DNA of 64,000 bases from Vulcanimicrobiota bacterium (lineage in GTDB: Bacteria > Vulcanimicrobiota > Vulcanimicrobiia > Vulcanimicrobiales > Vulcanimicrobiaceae): NCBI GenBank assembly GCA_013036095.1, contig JAAXCW010000002.1:248001-312000 (forward strand), written 5' to 3'. Below, one piece after another: positions 9,240-18,354 of the stretch. Numbering within the stretch: position 1 is the stretch's first letter; each line of letters begins with the position of its first letter. The notes beneath the pieces are model-generated. The model searched no databases and was not told the DNA's origin. It worked only from the letters and a program-made list of their open reading frames with translations. The position numbers and the translations under genes were made by a program.

Positions 9240-10570
9240 GCGAACAGCTCGGCGCATCGATCCACAAACCGCTTTCCGAGATCGAAGTAACGATCGAAGC
9301 GAACCGCTGTTTGTATTGCTATGATGCGCCCTGCATGAACGCATGTCCCACGCACATCGACGTCGCGTCGTTCATTCAAAAAATATCGACCGGCAACGTT
9401 AAGGGCAGCGCCAAGACCATCATGGAAGCCAACGCGATGGGCGCGAGCTGCGCGCGCGTCTGTCCGACTGAAGAGCTCTGCGAAGGCGCCTGCGTCTATA
9501 ACGAGGCGGGCGATTCACCGATTCGCATCGGCGATCTGCAGCGCTACGCGCTCGACTACGTCGCCGCGCGTGATATCCAACTCTTCGAACCCGGTCCCGA
9601 TACCGGCAAGCGCGTCGCCATCATCGGCGGGGGACCAGCCGGTCTCTCGACCGCGCGCGATTTGCGCCGGTTCGGCCACGCCGTCACGATTTTCGAGGCG
9701 AAGGATCAGCTCGGCGGCCTGAACACCTACGGTATCGTGCCGTTCCGGCTTTCGGTTGAAACCGCGCTCTGGGAGGCCGAACAAGTCGTAAAGCTCGGAC
9801 TCGACGTCCGCACCGGCGTGCGCGCCGGATTCGACATAACGCTCGAGCAGTTAGTGAAAGATTTCGACGCCGTCGTCTTGGCGTGCGGCATGGGCAATGT
9901 GCCCAAACTCGGCATCGAAGGCGAAAAATTGGAAGGCGTTTGGGATGCGCTCGACTTCATCGAGCGCGCCAAACTGGGCCTGCCGATACCCGATCTTGGT
10001 GAACGCGTCGCCGTTATCGGCGCCGGCAATACCGCAGTAGATGCGCTCACCTGCGCCAAACGGCTGTCGATCGCGCGCGGGAAAGAAGCGCGCGTCATCT
10101 GCTATTACCGCCGCGGCGCCGAACAAATGACGGCATACCAATTCGAGTACGACTTCGCCAAGGAAGAGGGCATCGAGTTCCGCTTCTTCTGCGCGCCCAC
10201 GCGCGTCATCGGCCAGAACTTGCATGTCAACGCGGTTGAATTCGTCCGCACGAACCTCGAAACGCAGGGCGATCGTGAGGTCGTCACGCCGATCGCCGGA
10301 ACCGAGTTCACCGAGCCCGTCGATACACTGATTTCAGCGATCGGCCAGAGCCGCCTGATCGAAACGTTCGAACGCTTAGGTATCGCGCACGATTTCGGCG
10401 TCGTGAAAGTAGACGACTCGCTGCAAACGTCGCGCCCGGGCGTCTGGGCCGCGGGTGACTGCATCTTTGAAAAAGGCATGCGCGAAGCCATGGTCGTCGA
10501 GGTGGCGCAGCAGGGCAAACTGGCGGCGCAATCGATCGACGCCTATCTCAGCGCGAAAGTACCGGTGTAA
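9236..10570 (+). CDS. preT: NAD-dependent dihydropyrimidine dehydrogenase, flavin/Fe-S subunit
   Basis: A 444-residue protein matching PreT, the electron-input subunit of bacterial dihydropyrimidine dehydrogenase and equivalent to the N-terminal half of the mammalian enzyme. The N-terminal Fe-S region has CLYCYDAPCMNACPT and GASCARVCPTEELCEGAC. An FAD fold (AIIGGGPAGLSTARDL) and an NAD(P)H fold (AVIGAGNTAVDA) follow, with the C-terminal GVWAAGDCIF typical of the glutamate synthase small-subunit family. It overlaps mmsA by 4 bp and its TAA shares a base with the preA ATG. Together PreT and PreA reduce uracil and thymine to the 5,6-dihydro forms. Confidence 0.93.
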   Translation: MSEQLGASIHKPLSEIEVTIEANRCLYCYDAPCMNACPTHIDVASFIQKISTGNVKGSAKTIMEANAMGASCARVCPTEELCEGACVYNEAGDSPIRIGDLQRYALDYVAARDIQLFEPGPDTGKRVAIIGGGPAGLSTARDLRRFGHAVTIFEAKDQLGGLNTYGIVPFRLSVETALWEAEQVVKLGLDVRTGVRAGFDITLEQLVKDFDAVVLACGMGNVPKLGIEGEKLEGVWDALDFIERAKLGLPIPDLGERVAVIGAGNTAVDALTCAKRLSIARGKEARVICYYRRGAEQMTAYQFEYDFAKEEGIEFRFFCAPTRVIGQNLHVNAVEFVRTNLETQGDREVVTPIAGTEFTEPVDTLISAIGQSRLIETFERLGIAHDFGVVKVDDSLQTSRPGVWAAGDCIFEKGMREAMVVEVAQQGKLAAQSIDAYLSAKVPV

Positions 10571-11835
10571 TGAATATGGCAAACCTACAAAGTAACCTCG
10601 CCGGAATTAAAAGCCCGAACCCGTTTTGGCTCGCGTCGGCGCCGCCGACGAACAGCGGCTACCAAGTCATGCGCTCGTTCGAAGCCGGCTGGGGCGGCGC
10701 GGTATGGAAAACGCTCGGCACGCCGATTACGAACGTCACCTCGCGTTTTGCGGCCCTCGACTACAAGCAAAACAAGATCATCGGCTTGAACAACATCGAA
10801 CTGATCACCGATCGCCCGCTCGACGTCAACCTCAAAGAGATCGCCGAATGTAAGAAAGCCTTCCCGGATCGCACGATCATCGCATCGCTCATGGAAGTCT
10901 GCGAGCAAAAAGCGTGGCACGAACTCGTGAAGCGCGTGCAAGAAGTAGATATCGACGGTTTCGAGCTCAACTTCGGCTGCCCGCACGGCATGAGTGAGCG
11001 CGGCATGGGATCGGCCGTCGGTCAGCACCCCGATCTGATCGCGCAAGTTGCCGAGTGGACCAAAGAAGTCGCTCGCGTTCCGGTTATCGTGAAGCTGACT
11101 CCGAACATCACCGACATCCGCTTCGGCGCGCGCGCGGCGTCGGAAGGCGGCGCCGACGCGGTCAGCCTCATCAACACCATCAACAGTTTGATCGGCGTCG
11201 ATCTCGAAACGTGGAATCCCGTTCCACACGTGGACGGCAAGAGCAGTCACGGCGGATACTGCGGACCGGCCGTCAAGCCGATCGCGCTGAACATGGTCAA
11301 TGAATGCGCGCGCGATCCGCAAGTGACGATTCCGATCTCGGGCATCGGCGGCATCGAAACGTGGAAAGACGCGGTCGAGTTTTTGCTCCTGGGCGCGAGC
11401 AACGTGCAAGTCTGCACAGCGGCGATGCACCACGGCTTCCGCATCGTCGAAGACATGATCGACGGCCTCAACAATTACCTCGACGAGCGCGGGCTTGCGA
11501 GCGTCCAAGATCTCGTCGGCGGCGCGGCCAACCGCATCACGACCTGGGAAAATTTGAACCTCAACTACAAAATCGTCGCGCGCATCGACCAAGATAAATG
11601 CATCCACTGTAATAAATGCTACGTCGCGTGCGAAGATGCCGCGCACCAGTGCATCGACCGGCTGATCAACAATGGTTCGAGCACGGTCGTCGTCGACGAA
11701 CAAGAGTGCGTCGGCTGCAACCTCTGCCAGATGGTCTGCCCCGTCGAAGACTGCATCGAAATGGTACAAATCGACACCGGTCTGCCCTCCGAATCCTGGA
11801 AAGAGCGCAGCCTGCGCCTTGAAGCGTTAACGTAA
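10570..11835 (+). CDS. preA: NAD-dependent dihydropyrimidine dehydrogenase, catalytic subunit
   Basis: A 421-residue PreA subunit. Residues 1 to about 310 form the FMN barrel of the dihydroorotate dehydrogenase family, with SPNPFWLASAPPTNSGY and the active-site loop ELNFGCPHGMSERGMG containing the catalytic Cys. The C-terminus is a two-cluster 4Fe-4S ferredoxin domain (CIHCNKCYVAC and CVGCNLCQMVCP). It receives electrons from PreT and reduces the C5-C6 double bond of uracil or thymine. It is coupled to both neighbours by 1-bp stop/start overlaps (TAATG). Confidence 0.94.
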   Translation: MNMANLQSNLAGIKSPNPFWLASAPPTNSGYQVMRSFEAGWGGAVWKTLGTPITNVTSRFAALDYKQNKIIGLNNIELITDRPLDVNLKEIAECKKAFPDRTIIASLMEVCEQKAWHELVKRVQEVDIDGFELNFGCPHGMSERGMGSAVGQHPDLIAQVAEWTKEVARVPVIVKLTPNITDIRFGARAASEGGADAVSLINTINSLIGVDLETWNPVPHVDGKSSHGGYCGPAVKPIALNMVNECARDPQVTIPISGIGGIETWKDAVEFLLLGASNVQVCTAAMHHGFRIVEDMIDGLNNYLDERGLASVQDLVGGAANRITTWENLNLNYKIVARIDQDKCIHCNKCYVACEDAAHQCIDRLINNGSSTVVVDEQECVGCNLCQMVCPVEDCIEMVQIDTGLPSESWKERSLRLEALT

Positions 11836-13223
11836 TGGGGACGCTCATCCACGGCGGTACCGTCGTCACCGCGACCGATACCTACGACGCTGACATTTTG
11901 ATCGACGGTGAGACGATCGTCACGATCGGCAAAGACCTCGACAAGGGCAAGCACGAGATCGTCGACGCAAGCGACGCCTTCGTTTTTCCGGGTGGCATCG
12001 ACCCGCACACGCATTTCGACATGCCTTTCGGCGGAACGGTCACCGCCGACGATTTCGAAACCGGCACGCGCGGCGCCGCGATGGGCGGCACGACCACGGT
12101 TGTGGACTTTGCGCTGCACACGCGGGGCGACTCGCTGCAGAACGCGCTCGACAAGTGGAAAGAAAAAGCGGCCGGCAAGGCCGTCATCGATTACGCCTTT
12201 CACTTAACGATCGCCGACGGCCGCGACGAAACGATGGCCGAAATCCCCAAGATGATCGCTGCCGGCGTCAACTCGTTCAAAGTGTTCATGGCCTACAAGC
12301 ACGTGCTCTATGTTGACGACGAGACGATCTTCAAGACGCTCCAAGCCTGCCGCGACGCCGGCGGTTTAGTGCAAGTGCACGCCGAGAACGGCGACGTGAT
12401 CGAGGTGATCACCAAACAAGCCTTGGCCGAAGGCAAGACCGAGCCGAAATGGCATGCGCTCACCCGCCCCGTGGAATGCGAAGGCGAGGCGACCCATCGC
12501 GCCATCCGCTTGGCCGAGATTGCCGGCGCCCCGCTCTACGTCGTCCACGTCAGCAGCGCGATGGCCGCCGACGCGATCAGCGACGGCCGCAAACGAGGGT
12601 TGCCCGTCTACGGCGAAACCTGCCCGCAATATTTGGTCTGCGATTTCACCGATTACGAGCGGCCGGATTTTGAGGGCGCGAAATACGTGTTATCGCCGCC
12701 AATTCGCGAAAAATGGAATCAAGCCGTCTTGCTGCGCAAGCTCAAGAATATGGAACTGCACAGTTTTGGCTCCGACCACTGCTCGTTCAACCTGTGCGGA
12801 CAGAAAGACCTGGGCAAGAACGATTTTTCGAAAATCCCCAACGGCGCACCGACGGCTGAAGACCGCCTTGCGATCCTCTGGCAGGTAGGCGTCAATAGCG
12901 GCGTGCTCGGCCCGAATCAATTCGTCGCGCTCTGCTCGACCAATCCGGCGAAATTCTTCGGCCTGTTTCCGCGCAAAGGCACGATCGCGGTGGGCAGCGA
13001 TGCCGACGTCGTGGTCTGGGATCCGAAGAAAAAGCGGACCATCTCCGCCAAAAATCATCATATGAACGTGGACAACAACGTCTTCGAAGGGATGACCGTC
13101 GAAGGCCGTCCGCGCTACGTCTTCTCACGGGGCAAGATGGTTGCCGACGGAGATACGTTTACCGGCGCCAAAGGCGCCGGTAAACATCAGAAGAGCGCGC
13201 GTTACTATCCTGTAGCTATCTAG
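11835..13223 (+). CDS. hydA: Dihydropyrimidinase
   Basis: A 462-residue cyclic amidohydrolase that opens dihydrouracil or dihydrothymine to the N-carbamoyl beta-amino acid. Metal and active-site motifs are visible: GGIDPHTHFDMPF, the region of the carboxylated lysine in NSFKVFMAYKHVLYVDD, VHAENGD, VVHVSSAMAADA and GSDHCSFN. It starts at the ATG that overlaps the preA stop. A 13-bp perfect hairpin lies in its last 70 bases. Its TAG stop shares the CTAG at 13220-13223 with the stop of the convergent CVNH gene. The operon resumes 688 bp later with beta-ureidopropionase, which would take its product. Confidence 0.94.
   Translation: MGTLIHGGTVVTATDTYDADILIDGETIVTIGKDLDKGKHEIVDASDAFVFPGGIDPHTHFDMPFGGTVTADDFETGTRGAAMGGTTTVVDFALHTRGDSLQNALDKWKEKAAGKAVIDYAFHLTIADGRDETMAEIPKMIAAGVNSFKVFMAYKHVLYVDDETIFKTLQACRDAGGLVQVHAENGDVIEVITKQALAEGKTEPKWHALTRPVECEGEATHRAIRLAEIAGAPLYVVHVSSAMAADAISDGRKRGLPVYGETCPQYLVCDFTDYERPDFEGAKYVLSPPIREKWNQAVLLRKLKNMELHSFGSDHCSFNLCGQKDLGKNDFSKIPNGAPTAEDRLAILWQVGVNSGVLGPNQFVALCSTNPAKFFGLFPRKGTIAVGSDADVVVWDPKKKRTISAKNHHMNVDNNVFEGMTVEGRPRYVFSRGKMVADGDTFTGAKGAGKHQKSARYYPVAI
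13157..13185. repeat. Perfect 13-bp hairpin at the end of the dihydropyrimidinase gene
   Basis: GTTTACCGGCGCC, loop AAA, GGCGCCGGTAAAC. It lies within the coding sequence 36 bases before the hydA stop and just beyond the 3' end of the convergent CVNH gene. No T-run follows on either strand, so it is not a standard terminator. It could limit read-through between the converging transcripts or protect the preA-hydA message. Confidence 0.6.
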
Positions 13224-13753
13224 TACCCGCGGTAGACGCAGCGCAGTTGGCCGTTGACATTTCCGATGTCATCGGTCGAGCGGCACTGGCTGATATCCAG
13301 ATACGACGTTACCGACTGCCCGTTGGCGGCGGTGCATGTTGCCGTCAAGGTGCTGCCGTTGAGCTGAGCGTTCGTGCAGCTCTGCGCGTAAGAACCCGCC
13401 GGCAGTCCACCCGAATAATTCTGGCGGTACAATCCGCTACGACCTCTTCCATAACGTCCGCGGCCGCGGCCGTACATGCTGCCGTTGCGAACGCAAGAGA
13501 GCTGGCCGTTGATATTGCCGATGTCGGCGTTTGCGCAGGCATTGACTGCGATGCTCGTCCGCACGCGCTGGCCGCTGTTATTCGTGCAGTTGGCCACCAG
13601 CGTGTTGTTGCGAACGCGAGCGTTGATACAGGTCGATTGGTACGATCCTGACGGAACCGCTCCCGTTCCGTACATTTGAGCCGACGCTCCGCCCGTTGAG
13701 GCTGCCGAGAGAGCAAGCGCGGCTCCCAAGGCAAGTGCTGAGATTCGATACAT
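13220..13753 (-). CDS. Secreted two-domain cyanovirin-N homology (CVNH) protein
   Basis: A 177-residue exported protein. ATG at 13753 follows a strong GGAGGAG ribosome site and starts a clear signal peptide (MYRISALALGAALALSAAS...). The mature part has two copies of a CVNH-like unit: GSYQSTCINARVRNNTLVAN...ADIGNINGQLSC and GSYAQSCTNAQLNGSTLTAT...DDIGNVNGQLRC, joined by a Gly/Arg/Tyr-rich linker. Each unit has the Cys pair and the IGN-NGQL-C ending of that lectin-like family. It lies antiparallel inside the pyrimidine operon and its stop overlaps the hydA stop. A carbohydrate-binding role is inferred from the family, and no link to pyrimidine use is evident. Confidence 0.8.
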   Translation of the reverse strand: MYRISALALGAALALSAASTGGASAQMYGTGAVPSGSYQSTCINARVRNNTLVANCTNNSGQRVRTSIAVNACANADIGNINGQLSCVRNGSMYGRGRGRYGRGRSGLYRQNYSGGLPAGSYAQSCTNAQLNGSTLTATCTAANGQSVTSYLDISQCRSTDDIGNVNGQLRCVYRGY

Positions 13754-13793
13754 TGGGTCTCCTCCGTGTTCGATAGAAGTGCTCATCCACACG

Positions 13794-13812
13794 TTCCCAA
13801 GTTTGCTGGGAA
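13794..13812. promoter_or_regulatory. Dyad TTCCCA-N7-TGGGAA between CVNH and beta-ureidopropionase genes
   Basis: A perfect 6-bp inverted repeat with a 7-base spacer lies in the only non-coding gap of the pyrimidine operon, 41 bp upstream of the CVNH start and 100 bp upstream of the next operon gene. The 13754-13911 stretch holds no other gene. It is a candidate operator for either direction. Confidence 0.4.
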
Positions 13813-13911
13813 ATGGCCGTGAAGGGCGAAACCAGTCCGGAAGCAACGTGGCGCTCTCTACAGGCGCAACGCGATGGTGTGTCATGGCGCCCCAGTCGAA
13901 CGGAGAAACCT

Positions 13912-14796
13912 TTGGAATCGAAAGTGACGATCGGCCTGATCCAGGCCCACCACGATACCGACGGCGCGCAGCCGGTCGCCGTACATATGAAAGAGGCGAT
14001 CGATAAGCACGTCAAGATGATTCACGAGGCCAAGAAGAAAGGCGCGCAGATCGTTTGCCTGCAAGAGCTCTTTTACGGTCCGTACTTCTGCACCGAGCAA
14101 ACAACGAAATGGTATGAGGCCGTCGAGCAGATTCCGGACGGCCCCACGACCAAGCTCATGCAAGACCTTGCGAAAGAACTCGGCATCGTTCTCGTCGTTC
14201 CGATGTACGAGGAAGACTTCGCCGGCGTCTACTACAACACGGCCGCGGTCATTGACGCCGACGGAAAATATCTCGGCAAATACCGCAAGCACCATATTCC
14301 GCAAGTGCAAGCCGGTCCGGCCGGCTGCGGATTCTGGGAAAAGTATTATTTCCGCCCCGGAAACCTAGGCTACCCCGTATTCGATACCGCGTTTGCAAAA
14401 GTCGGCGTCTACATCTGCTACGATCGCCACTTTCCCGAAGGCGCGCGCATGCTCGGATTACATGGCGCCGAGATCATCTTTAACCCGTCGGCCACCGTCG
14501 CGGGGCTTTCCGAATATCTTTGGAAGCTCGAGCAGCCCGCGCACGCCGTTGCCAACGGCTACTACGTCGGCGCGATTAACCGCGTCGGCGTCGAAACGCC
14601 CTGGAACATGGGCGAATTCTACGGACAGTCGTACTTGGTTGACCCGCGCGGCAACTTCGTCGCCGTCGGCAGCCGTGATAAAGACGAGGTCGTTATCGGT
14701 GTGATGGATCGCAATCTGATTACCGAGGTGCGCAACACCTGGCAGTTCTATCGCGACCGCCGTCCCGAAACGTACGACGATCTCGTCCAGGTCTAG
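13912..14796 (+). CDS. Beta-ureidopropionase / N-carbamoyl beta-amino acid amidohydrolase
   Basis: A 294-residue nitrilase-superfamily enzyme that hydrolyses N-carbamoyl-beta-alanine (or its beta-aminoisobutyrate homologue) to the amino acid, CO2 and ammonia. The catalytic triad is visible as Glu52 (CLQELFYG), Lys126 (KYRKHHIP) and Cys169 (YICYDRHFPE). TTG at 13912 is chosen because GGAGAAACC precedes it and the protein then begins MESKVTIGLIQ. The frame is open further upstream but that part looks non-coding. It follows the CVNH gap and is one base before the permease start, so it continues the pyrimidine operon. Confidence 0.9.
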   Translation: MESKVTIGLIQAHHDTDGAQPVAVHMKEAIDKHVKMIHEAKKKGAQIVCLQELFYGPYFCTEQTTKWYEAVEQIPDGPTTKLMQDLAKELGIVLVVPMYEEDFAGVYYNTAAVIDADGKYLGKYRKHHIPQVQAGPAGCGFWEKYYFRPGNLGYPVFDTAFAKVGVYICYDRHFPEGARMLGLHGAEIIFNPSATVAGLSEYLWKLEQPAHAVANGYYVGAINRVGVETPWNMGEFYGQSYLVDPRGNFVAVGSRDKDEVVIGVMDRNLITEVRNTWQFYRDRRPETYDDLVQV

Positions 14797-14797
14797 G

Positions 14798-16306
14798 GTG
14801 AAAGCGACCGCAACGCAGCTGCGCGTGGGCGACGTCGTCGTCCTCACCGACGCCGCGCACCGGGAAGCCGAGCAGAACCATTCCATGTGGAATGAAGACC
14901 TGCGGCCGTGCACGCTCGCCGAACACTCGTGGCCCGGGTCGAAATTCGCCTCGCTGTGGATCGGTATGTGTCTGTGCATTCCCACCTACACGCTGGCCGG
15001 CAGCATGATCTCGATCGGCATGAATTGGTGGGAAGCGGTCCTGGCGATCTTCCTGGGAAGCGTCATCGTGCTCACCGCGATCCTCTTCGTCGCCCACGCC
15101 GGCACGAAATACGGCATACCGTATCCGGTCTTTGCGCGCTTATGGTTTGGAACGCGCGGCGCGCACATTCCGGCGCTGGCGCGAGCGCTCATCGCCGCGG
15201 GCTGGTTCGGAATAAACTCCTGGTTCGGCGGTCAGGCGCTCGACGCGATTCTTTCCACCGTGCTGCCGGCATGGCGCGGCCTGAGCGTACATTGGGGCGA
15301 CTACCCGGAACACACGTGGCTTGCGTTCGCCTTGTTTTGGCTGCTAAACGTTGCGATCGCAATGCGCGGCGCGCAAGCGATCGGACGGCTCGCGCAGATT
15401 GCCGCGCCTACGGTTGGGATTGCGGCAATCGCTTTGCTTGCATGGGCGGCTCACGCCGCCGGCGGGTTTGGCCCGATGCTGGCGGCGCCCGCAAAAATAC
15501 ATGGCGGGCAATTTTGGAGCCAGTTCCTGCCGTCGGTCGTCGGCGTGATCGGTTTCTGGGCGACGCTCGCACTCAACATTCCGGATTACACGCGCTACGC
15601 GCGCACGCAGCGCGGACAAATGCTCGCACAGATTCTCTCGATGCCGCTCGCGATGGCCCTCTTCTCGTTCCTGGGCATCGCGGTCACGTCGGCGACGGTG
15701 AAGATTTTCGGAACCGCCGTTTGGAACCCGGTCGACTTGATCGAGAAGTTTCCGCTGGCGGTGATCGTCATCGCGGGCGTCATCGTGATCCTGTCGTCGG
15801 TCACGATCAATGTCGGCGCGAACGTCATGGCGCCCGCGCGGGCGTTCGAAAACCTGTGGCCGCGCTACATCAACTTCGCAATCGGCGCCGTACTGACCGG
15901 ACTGCTCAGTCTGGTGCTGCAGCCGTGGCGCGTGCTGGAAACTTCCCAGACATACGTTTTTCTCTGGCTCGGCACATACGGACTCATGCTGGGCGCTTTC
16001 GATGGAATCGCGATTGCCGATTACTGGCTGGTGCGCAAGCGCCGCCTCGATCTCGCGCAGCTCTATAGCCCGCGCGGCGTTTATGCCTACGCCGGCGGCT
16101 TTAACCTGCGGGCGGTCGTCGCGCTCGTCGTGGGCTGGGGCGTCGCGCTCGCTGGGTTTTACGTCACGCCGATCCATTTCTTGTGGAGCGGAGGCTGGAT
16201 CTTCAGCCTGTTGGGCGGGTTGCTCGCTTACTGGCTGCTGATGCGCGGGGACCGCTCGGTCATCACCGAAGAACAATTTAACGCCATCACCACGGAGGCT
16301 CGCTAA
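14798..16306 (+). CDS. NCS1-family nucleobase permease
   Basis: A 502-residue transporter of the NCS1 family (cytosine, uracil, allantoin, hydantoin importers). About twelve hydrophobic segments are present, with the family-typical N-terminal W-x-N/D-W region (LAEHSWPGSKFASLWIGMCL) and GWFGINSWFGGQA. It would work as a cation symporter in the inner membrane. GTG at 14798 begins one base after the beta-ureidopropionase stop, and the TAA overlaps the next ATG. Placement inside the pyrimidine operon points to uracil, thymine or the dihydropyrimidines as substrate. Confidence 0.92.
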   Translation: MKATATQLRVGDVVVLTDAAHREAEQNHSMWNEDLRPCTLAEHSWPGSKFASLWIGMCLCIPTYTLAGSMISIGMNWWEAVLAIFLGSVIVLTAILFVAHAGTKYGIPYPVFARLWFGTRGAHIPALARALIAAGWFGINSWFGGQALDAILSTVLPAWRGLSVHWGDYPEHTWLAFALFWLLNVAIAMRGAQAIGRLAQIAAPTVGIAAIALLAWAAHAAGGFGPMLAAPAKIHGGQFWSQFLPSVVGVIGFWATLALNIPDYTRYARTQRGQMLAQILSMPLAMALFSFLGIAVTSATVKIFGTAVWNPVDLIEKFPLAVIVIAGVIVILSSVTINVGANVMAPARAFENLWPRYINFAIGAVLTGLLSLVLQPWRVLETSQTYVFLWLGTYGLMLGAFDGIAIADYWLVRKRRLDLAQLYSPRGVYAYAGGFNLRAVVALVVGWGVALAGFYVTPIHFLWSGGWIFSLLGGLLAYWLLMRGDRSVITEEQFNAITTEAR

Positions 16307-17598
16307 TGCAGTTGCTCAAGAAAAAGAACGCCGACCGCGCGAAGAAGCACATCTTCGCCGCGCAGCAGACCTATTACGAGCAGCCGCTGACGCTCACCGG
16401 CGGTCACGGCACGCGCGTCCGCGATGACGAAGGCAACGAATACCTCGACGCATTTGCCGGCATCGCGACCAACACGGTCGGCTACGGCGATACCGAGGTC
16501 GCGCAAGCGGTCGCAGAGCAGGCAAAAAAACTCATGCACGTCTCGACGCTCTACTTAACCGACGAGATGCTCGACCTGGCCGAAAAAATCTCTGATATCG
16601 CGCCCGACGGCATGACGAAAACCTTCTTCTCCAATTCCGGCTCGGAAGCCAACGAGATGGCGGCGCTCATTTCACGCCTCTCGAAAAATTCCACGGATTT
16701 TCTGTCGCTCGAACAAGCCTATCACGGCCGCACGCTCTACACCGTCGCGCTCGCCGGCCAAAGCAACTGGCGTAATTTCGGTCCGTTTACGCCGCACGTG
16801 GCATTCGTGCCGAGCCCGTATTGCTATCGCTGCCCGCTCGGGATGACCTATCCTTCGTGCGGCATCGCCTGCGCGAAGGCCGCCAAACGCGTTATCGAAA
16901 CGCAGACCAACGGCAACCCGGCCGCGATGATCGCTGAAACGATCGCCGGCGTCGGCGGCATCATTACGCCTCCCGACGAGTACTTCAAAGTTTTGAAAGA
17001 GACGCTCGAACCGTTCGGCACGCTATTTATCGCCGATGAAGTGCAAACGGGCTGGGGACGCCTGGGCGACGGGATGTTCGGCATCACCGGAACCTACGGC
17101 GTCGTACCGGATATCATTACTTCCGCCAAAGGTTTGGCGAGCGGAATGCCGATCGCCGTCACGATCACGCGTCCCGAACTCGCGGATGTTTTTAAAGGCC
17201 CGCATATCAATACGTTCGGCGGTAACGCGCTCTCGACGACGGCCGCTCGCGTCACCCTGGAAGTCATCGAAAAGCGCGACCTGATCGCCAATGCGAAACG
17301 CCAGGGCGAAAAACTCTTGGCCGGCTTGCGCGATCTGCAAAAACGCTTCCCGCTGATCGGCGACGTGCGCGGACACGGCCTCATGATCGGCGTGGAACTC
17401 GTGCTCGATCAAACCACGAAAGCCTATGCGCCGAACGAAGCGACGCGGATGCTCGAGGAGATGCGCAAACGCAAGGTCCTGATCGGCAAAGGCGGGCGTT
17501 TCGGGAACGTGCTGCGCATTCAGCCGCCGCTGATTTTCGATGACAACGATACGACCGAGTTTCTTAAGGCCTTCGAAGAGTCGCTCGCCGCCATTTAG
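16306..17598 (+). CDS. Class III aminotransferase, likely beta-alanine / beta-aminoisobutyrate transaminase
   Basis: A 430-residue PLP enzyme of the class III (omega-amino acid) group, close in pattern to AGXT2-like transaminases. Marks are NSGSEANEMAALI, AYHGRTLYT, the D-E-V-Q motif in LFIADEVQTGWGR and the PLP lysine in ITSAKGLASGMP. A cysteine-rich stretch PYCYRCPLGMTYPSCGIAC also matches that group. It would convert beta-alanine and beta-aminoisobutyrate to the semialdehydes used by MmsA at the head of the operon. Start and permease stop overlap by one base. Confidence 0.9.
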   Translation: MQLLKKKNADRAKKHIFAAQQTYYEQPLTLTGGHGTRVRDDEGNEYLDAFAGIATNTVGYGDTEVAQAVAEQAKKLMHVSTLYLTDEMLDLAEKISDIAPDGMTKTFFSNSGSEANEMAALISRLSKNSTDFLSLEQAYHGRTLYTVALAGQSNWRNFGPFTPHVAFVPSPYCYRCPLGMTYPSCGIACAKAAKRVIETQTNGNPAAMIAETIAGVGGIITPPDEYFKVLKETLEPFGTLFIADEVQTGWGRLGDGMFGITGTYGVVPDIITSAKGLASGMPIAVTITRPELADVFKGPHINTFGGNALSTTAARVTLEVIEKRDLIANAKRQGEKLLAGLRDLQKRFPLIGDVRGHGLMIGVELVLDQTTKAYAPNEATRMLEEMRKRKVLIGKGGRFGNVLRIQPPLIFDDNDTTEFLKAFEESLAAI

Positions 17599-17606
17599 GG
17601 CTAAAA

Positions 17607-18344
17607 ATGCGAGCGCTCGCCGGATTCGCACTTCTGTTCGCCCTGCTTTCAGTAGACGTTTACGGTGATGCGGGCGTTCGAATTAACACGCAAGGGCCGT
17701 TTACCGACGTCGGCGTCTGGATGTATCGCACCGACGACGGCAAGTTTCGAAATGGGCCCGGAGTAAAGGGAACCAATGAATCGCTGATCATGCCGTCGCC
17801 GACCCCACAGTACGGCGAAGCGCTTGTTGCAATCACGCATATACATCATCCACGCGACAGAATGGGGTATCCGGTTCACGTCTCGCTCATTGAAAAAGCC
17901 TTTGCCAACGTTCACAAAGTGCAGCTTTATTCGAGCGGCAGCGACGATATGATGTGGGCGTACACGGCTGGAACGCCTTTTGGACAGGAACACGGTGAGA
18001 GTACCGGCTCTGCGCGCGCTGAGGCACCCGAGAGTTATAAAATGACGGGACCCTTTCCAGGAAACCAGCCGTTGCCGGCACCGTACGCTGACGCAGTCGC
18101 GTACCTCAAGAACGCCTTAGGAAGCATTGAAAACATGCCCACGGCGCAGAAAGATCTCTCAAACTATGTGGTGCTTTTTTCCGAAACCGACGCGGTGATT
18201 TGGATGGAAATCGCGCCCGTGCCGGCGGCGGGCGAGGATGTGCACCTCGGGTGTCAGATGCAGAACGGGCGAGACATGGTCTTTGGTTATGAGAAAAACG
18301 CCGCAGCCGGCAAGCATGGCGGCCCGTGGCTGCAGTGCTTCTAG
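17607..18344 (+). CDS. Secreted protein of unknown function
   Basis: A 245-residue protein with an N-terminal signal segment (MRALAGFALLFALLSVDVYG). I do not recognise the fold. It has no obvious active-site motif and only one pair of cysteines near the C-terminus. It begins nine bases after the aminotransferase stop and is read in the same direction, so it may be the last gene of the pyrimidine transcript. It converges on the retropepsin-like gene, leaving 10 bp between the stops. Confidence 0.6.
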   Translation: MRALAGFALLFALLSVDVYGDAGVRINTQGPFTDVGVWMYRTDDGKFRNGPGVKGTNESLIMPSPTPQYGEALVAITHIHHPRDRMGYPVHVSLIEKAFANVHKVQLYSSGSDDMMWAYTAGTPFGQEHGESTGSARAEAPESYKMTGPFPGNQPLPAPYADAVAYLKNALGSIENMPTAQKDLSNYVVLFSETDAVIWMEIAPVPAAGEDVHLGCQMQNGRDMVFGYEKNAAAGKHGGPWLQCF

Positions 18345-18354
18345 GTGGACCGTC

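Noticed and set aside
15344-16276. A 310-residue frame antisense to the NCS1 permease
   Set aside because: It is Arg/Asp/Gln rich with no recognisable domain, a shadow of membrane-protein codons.
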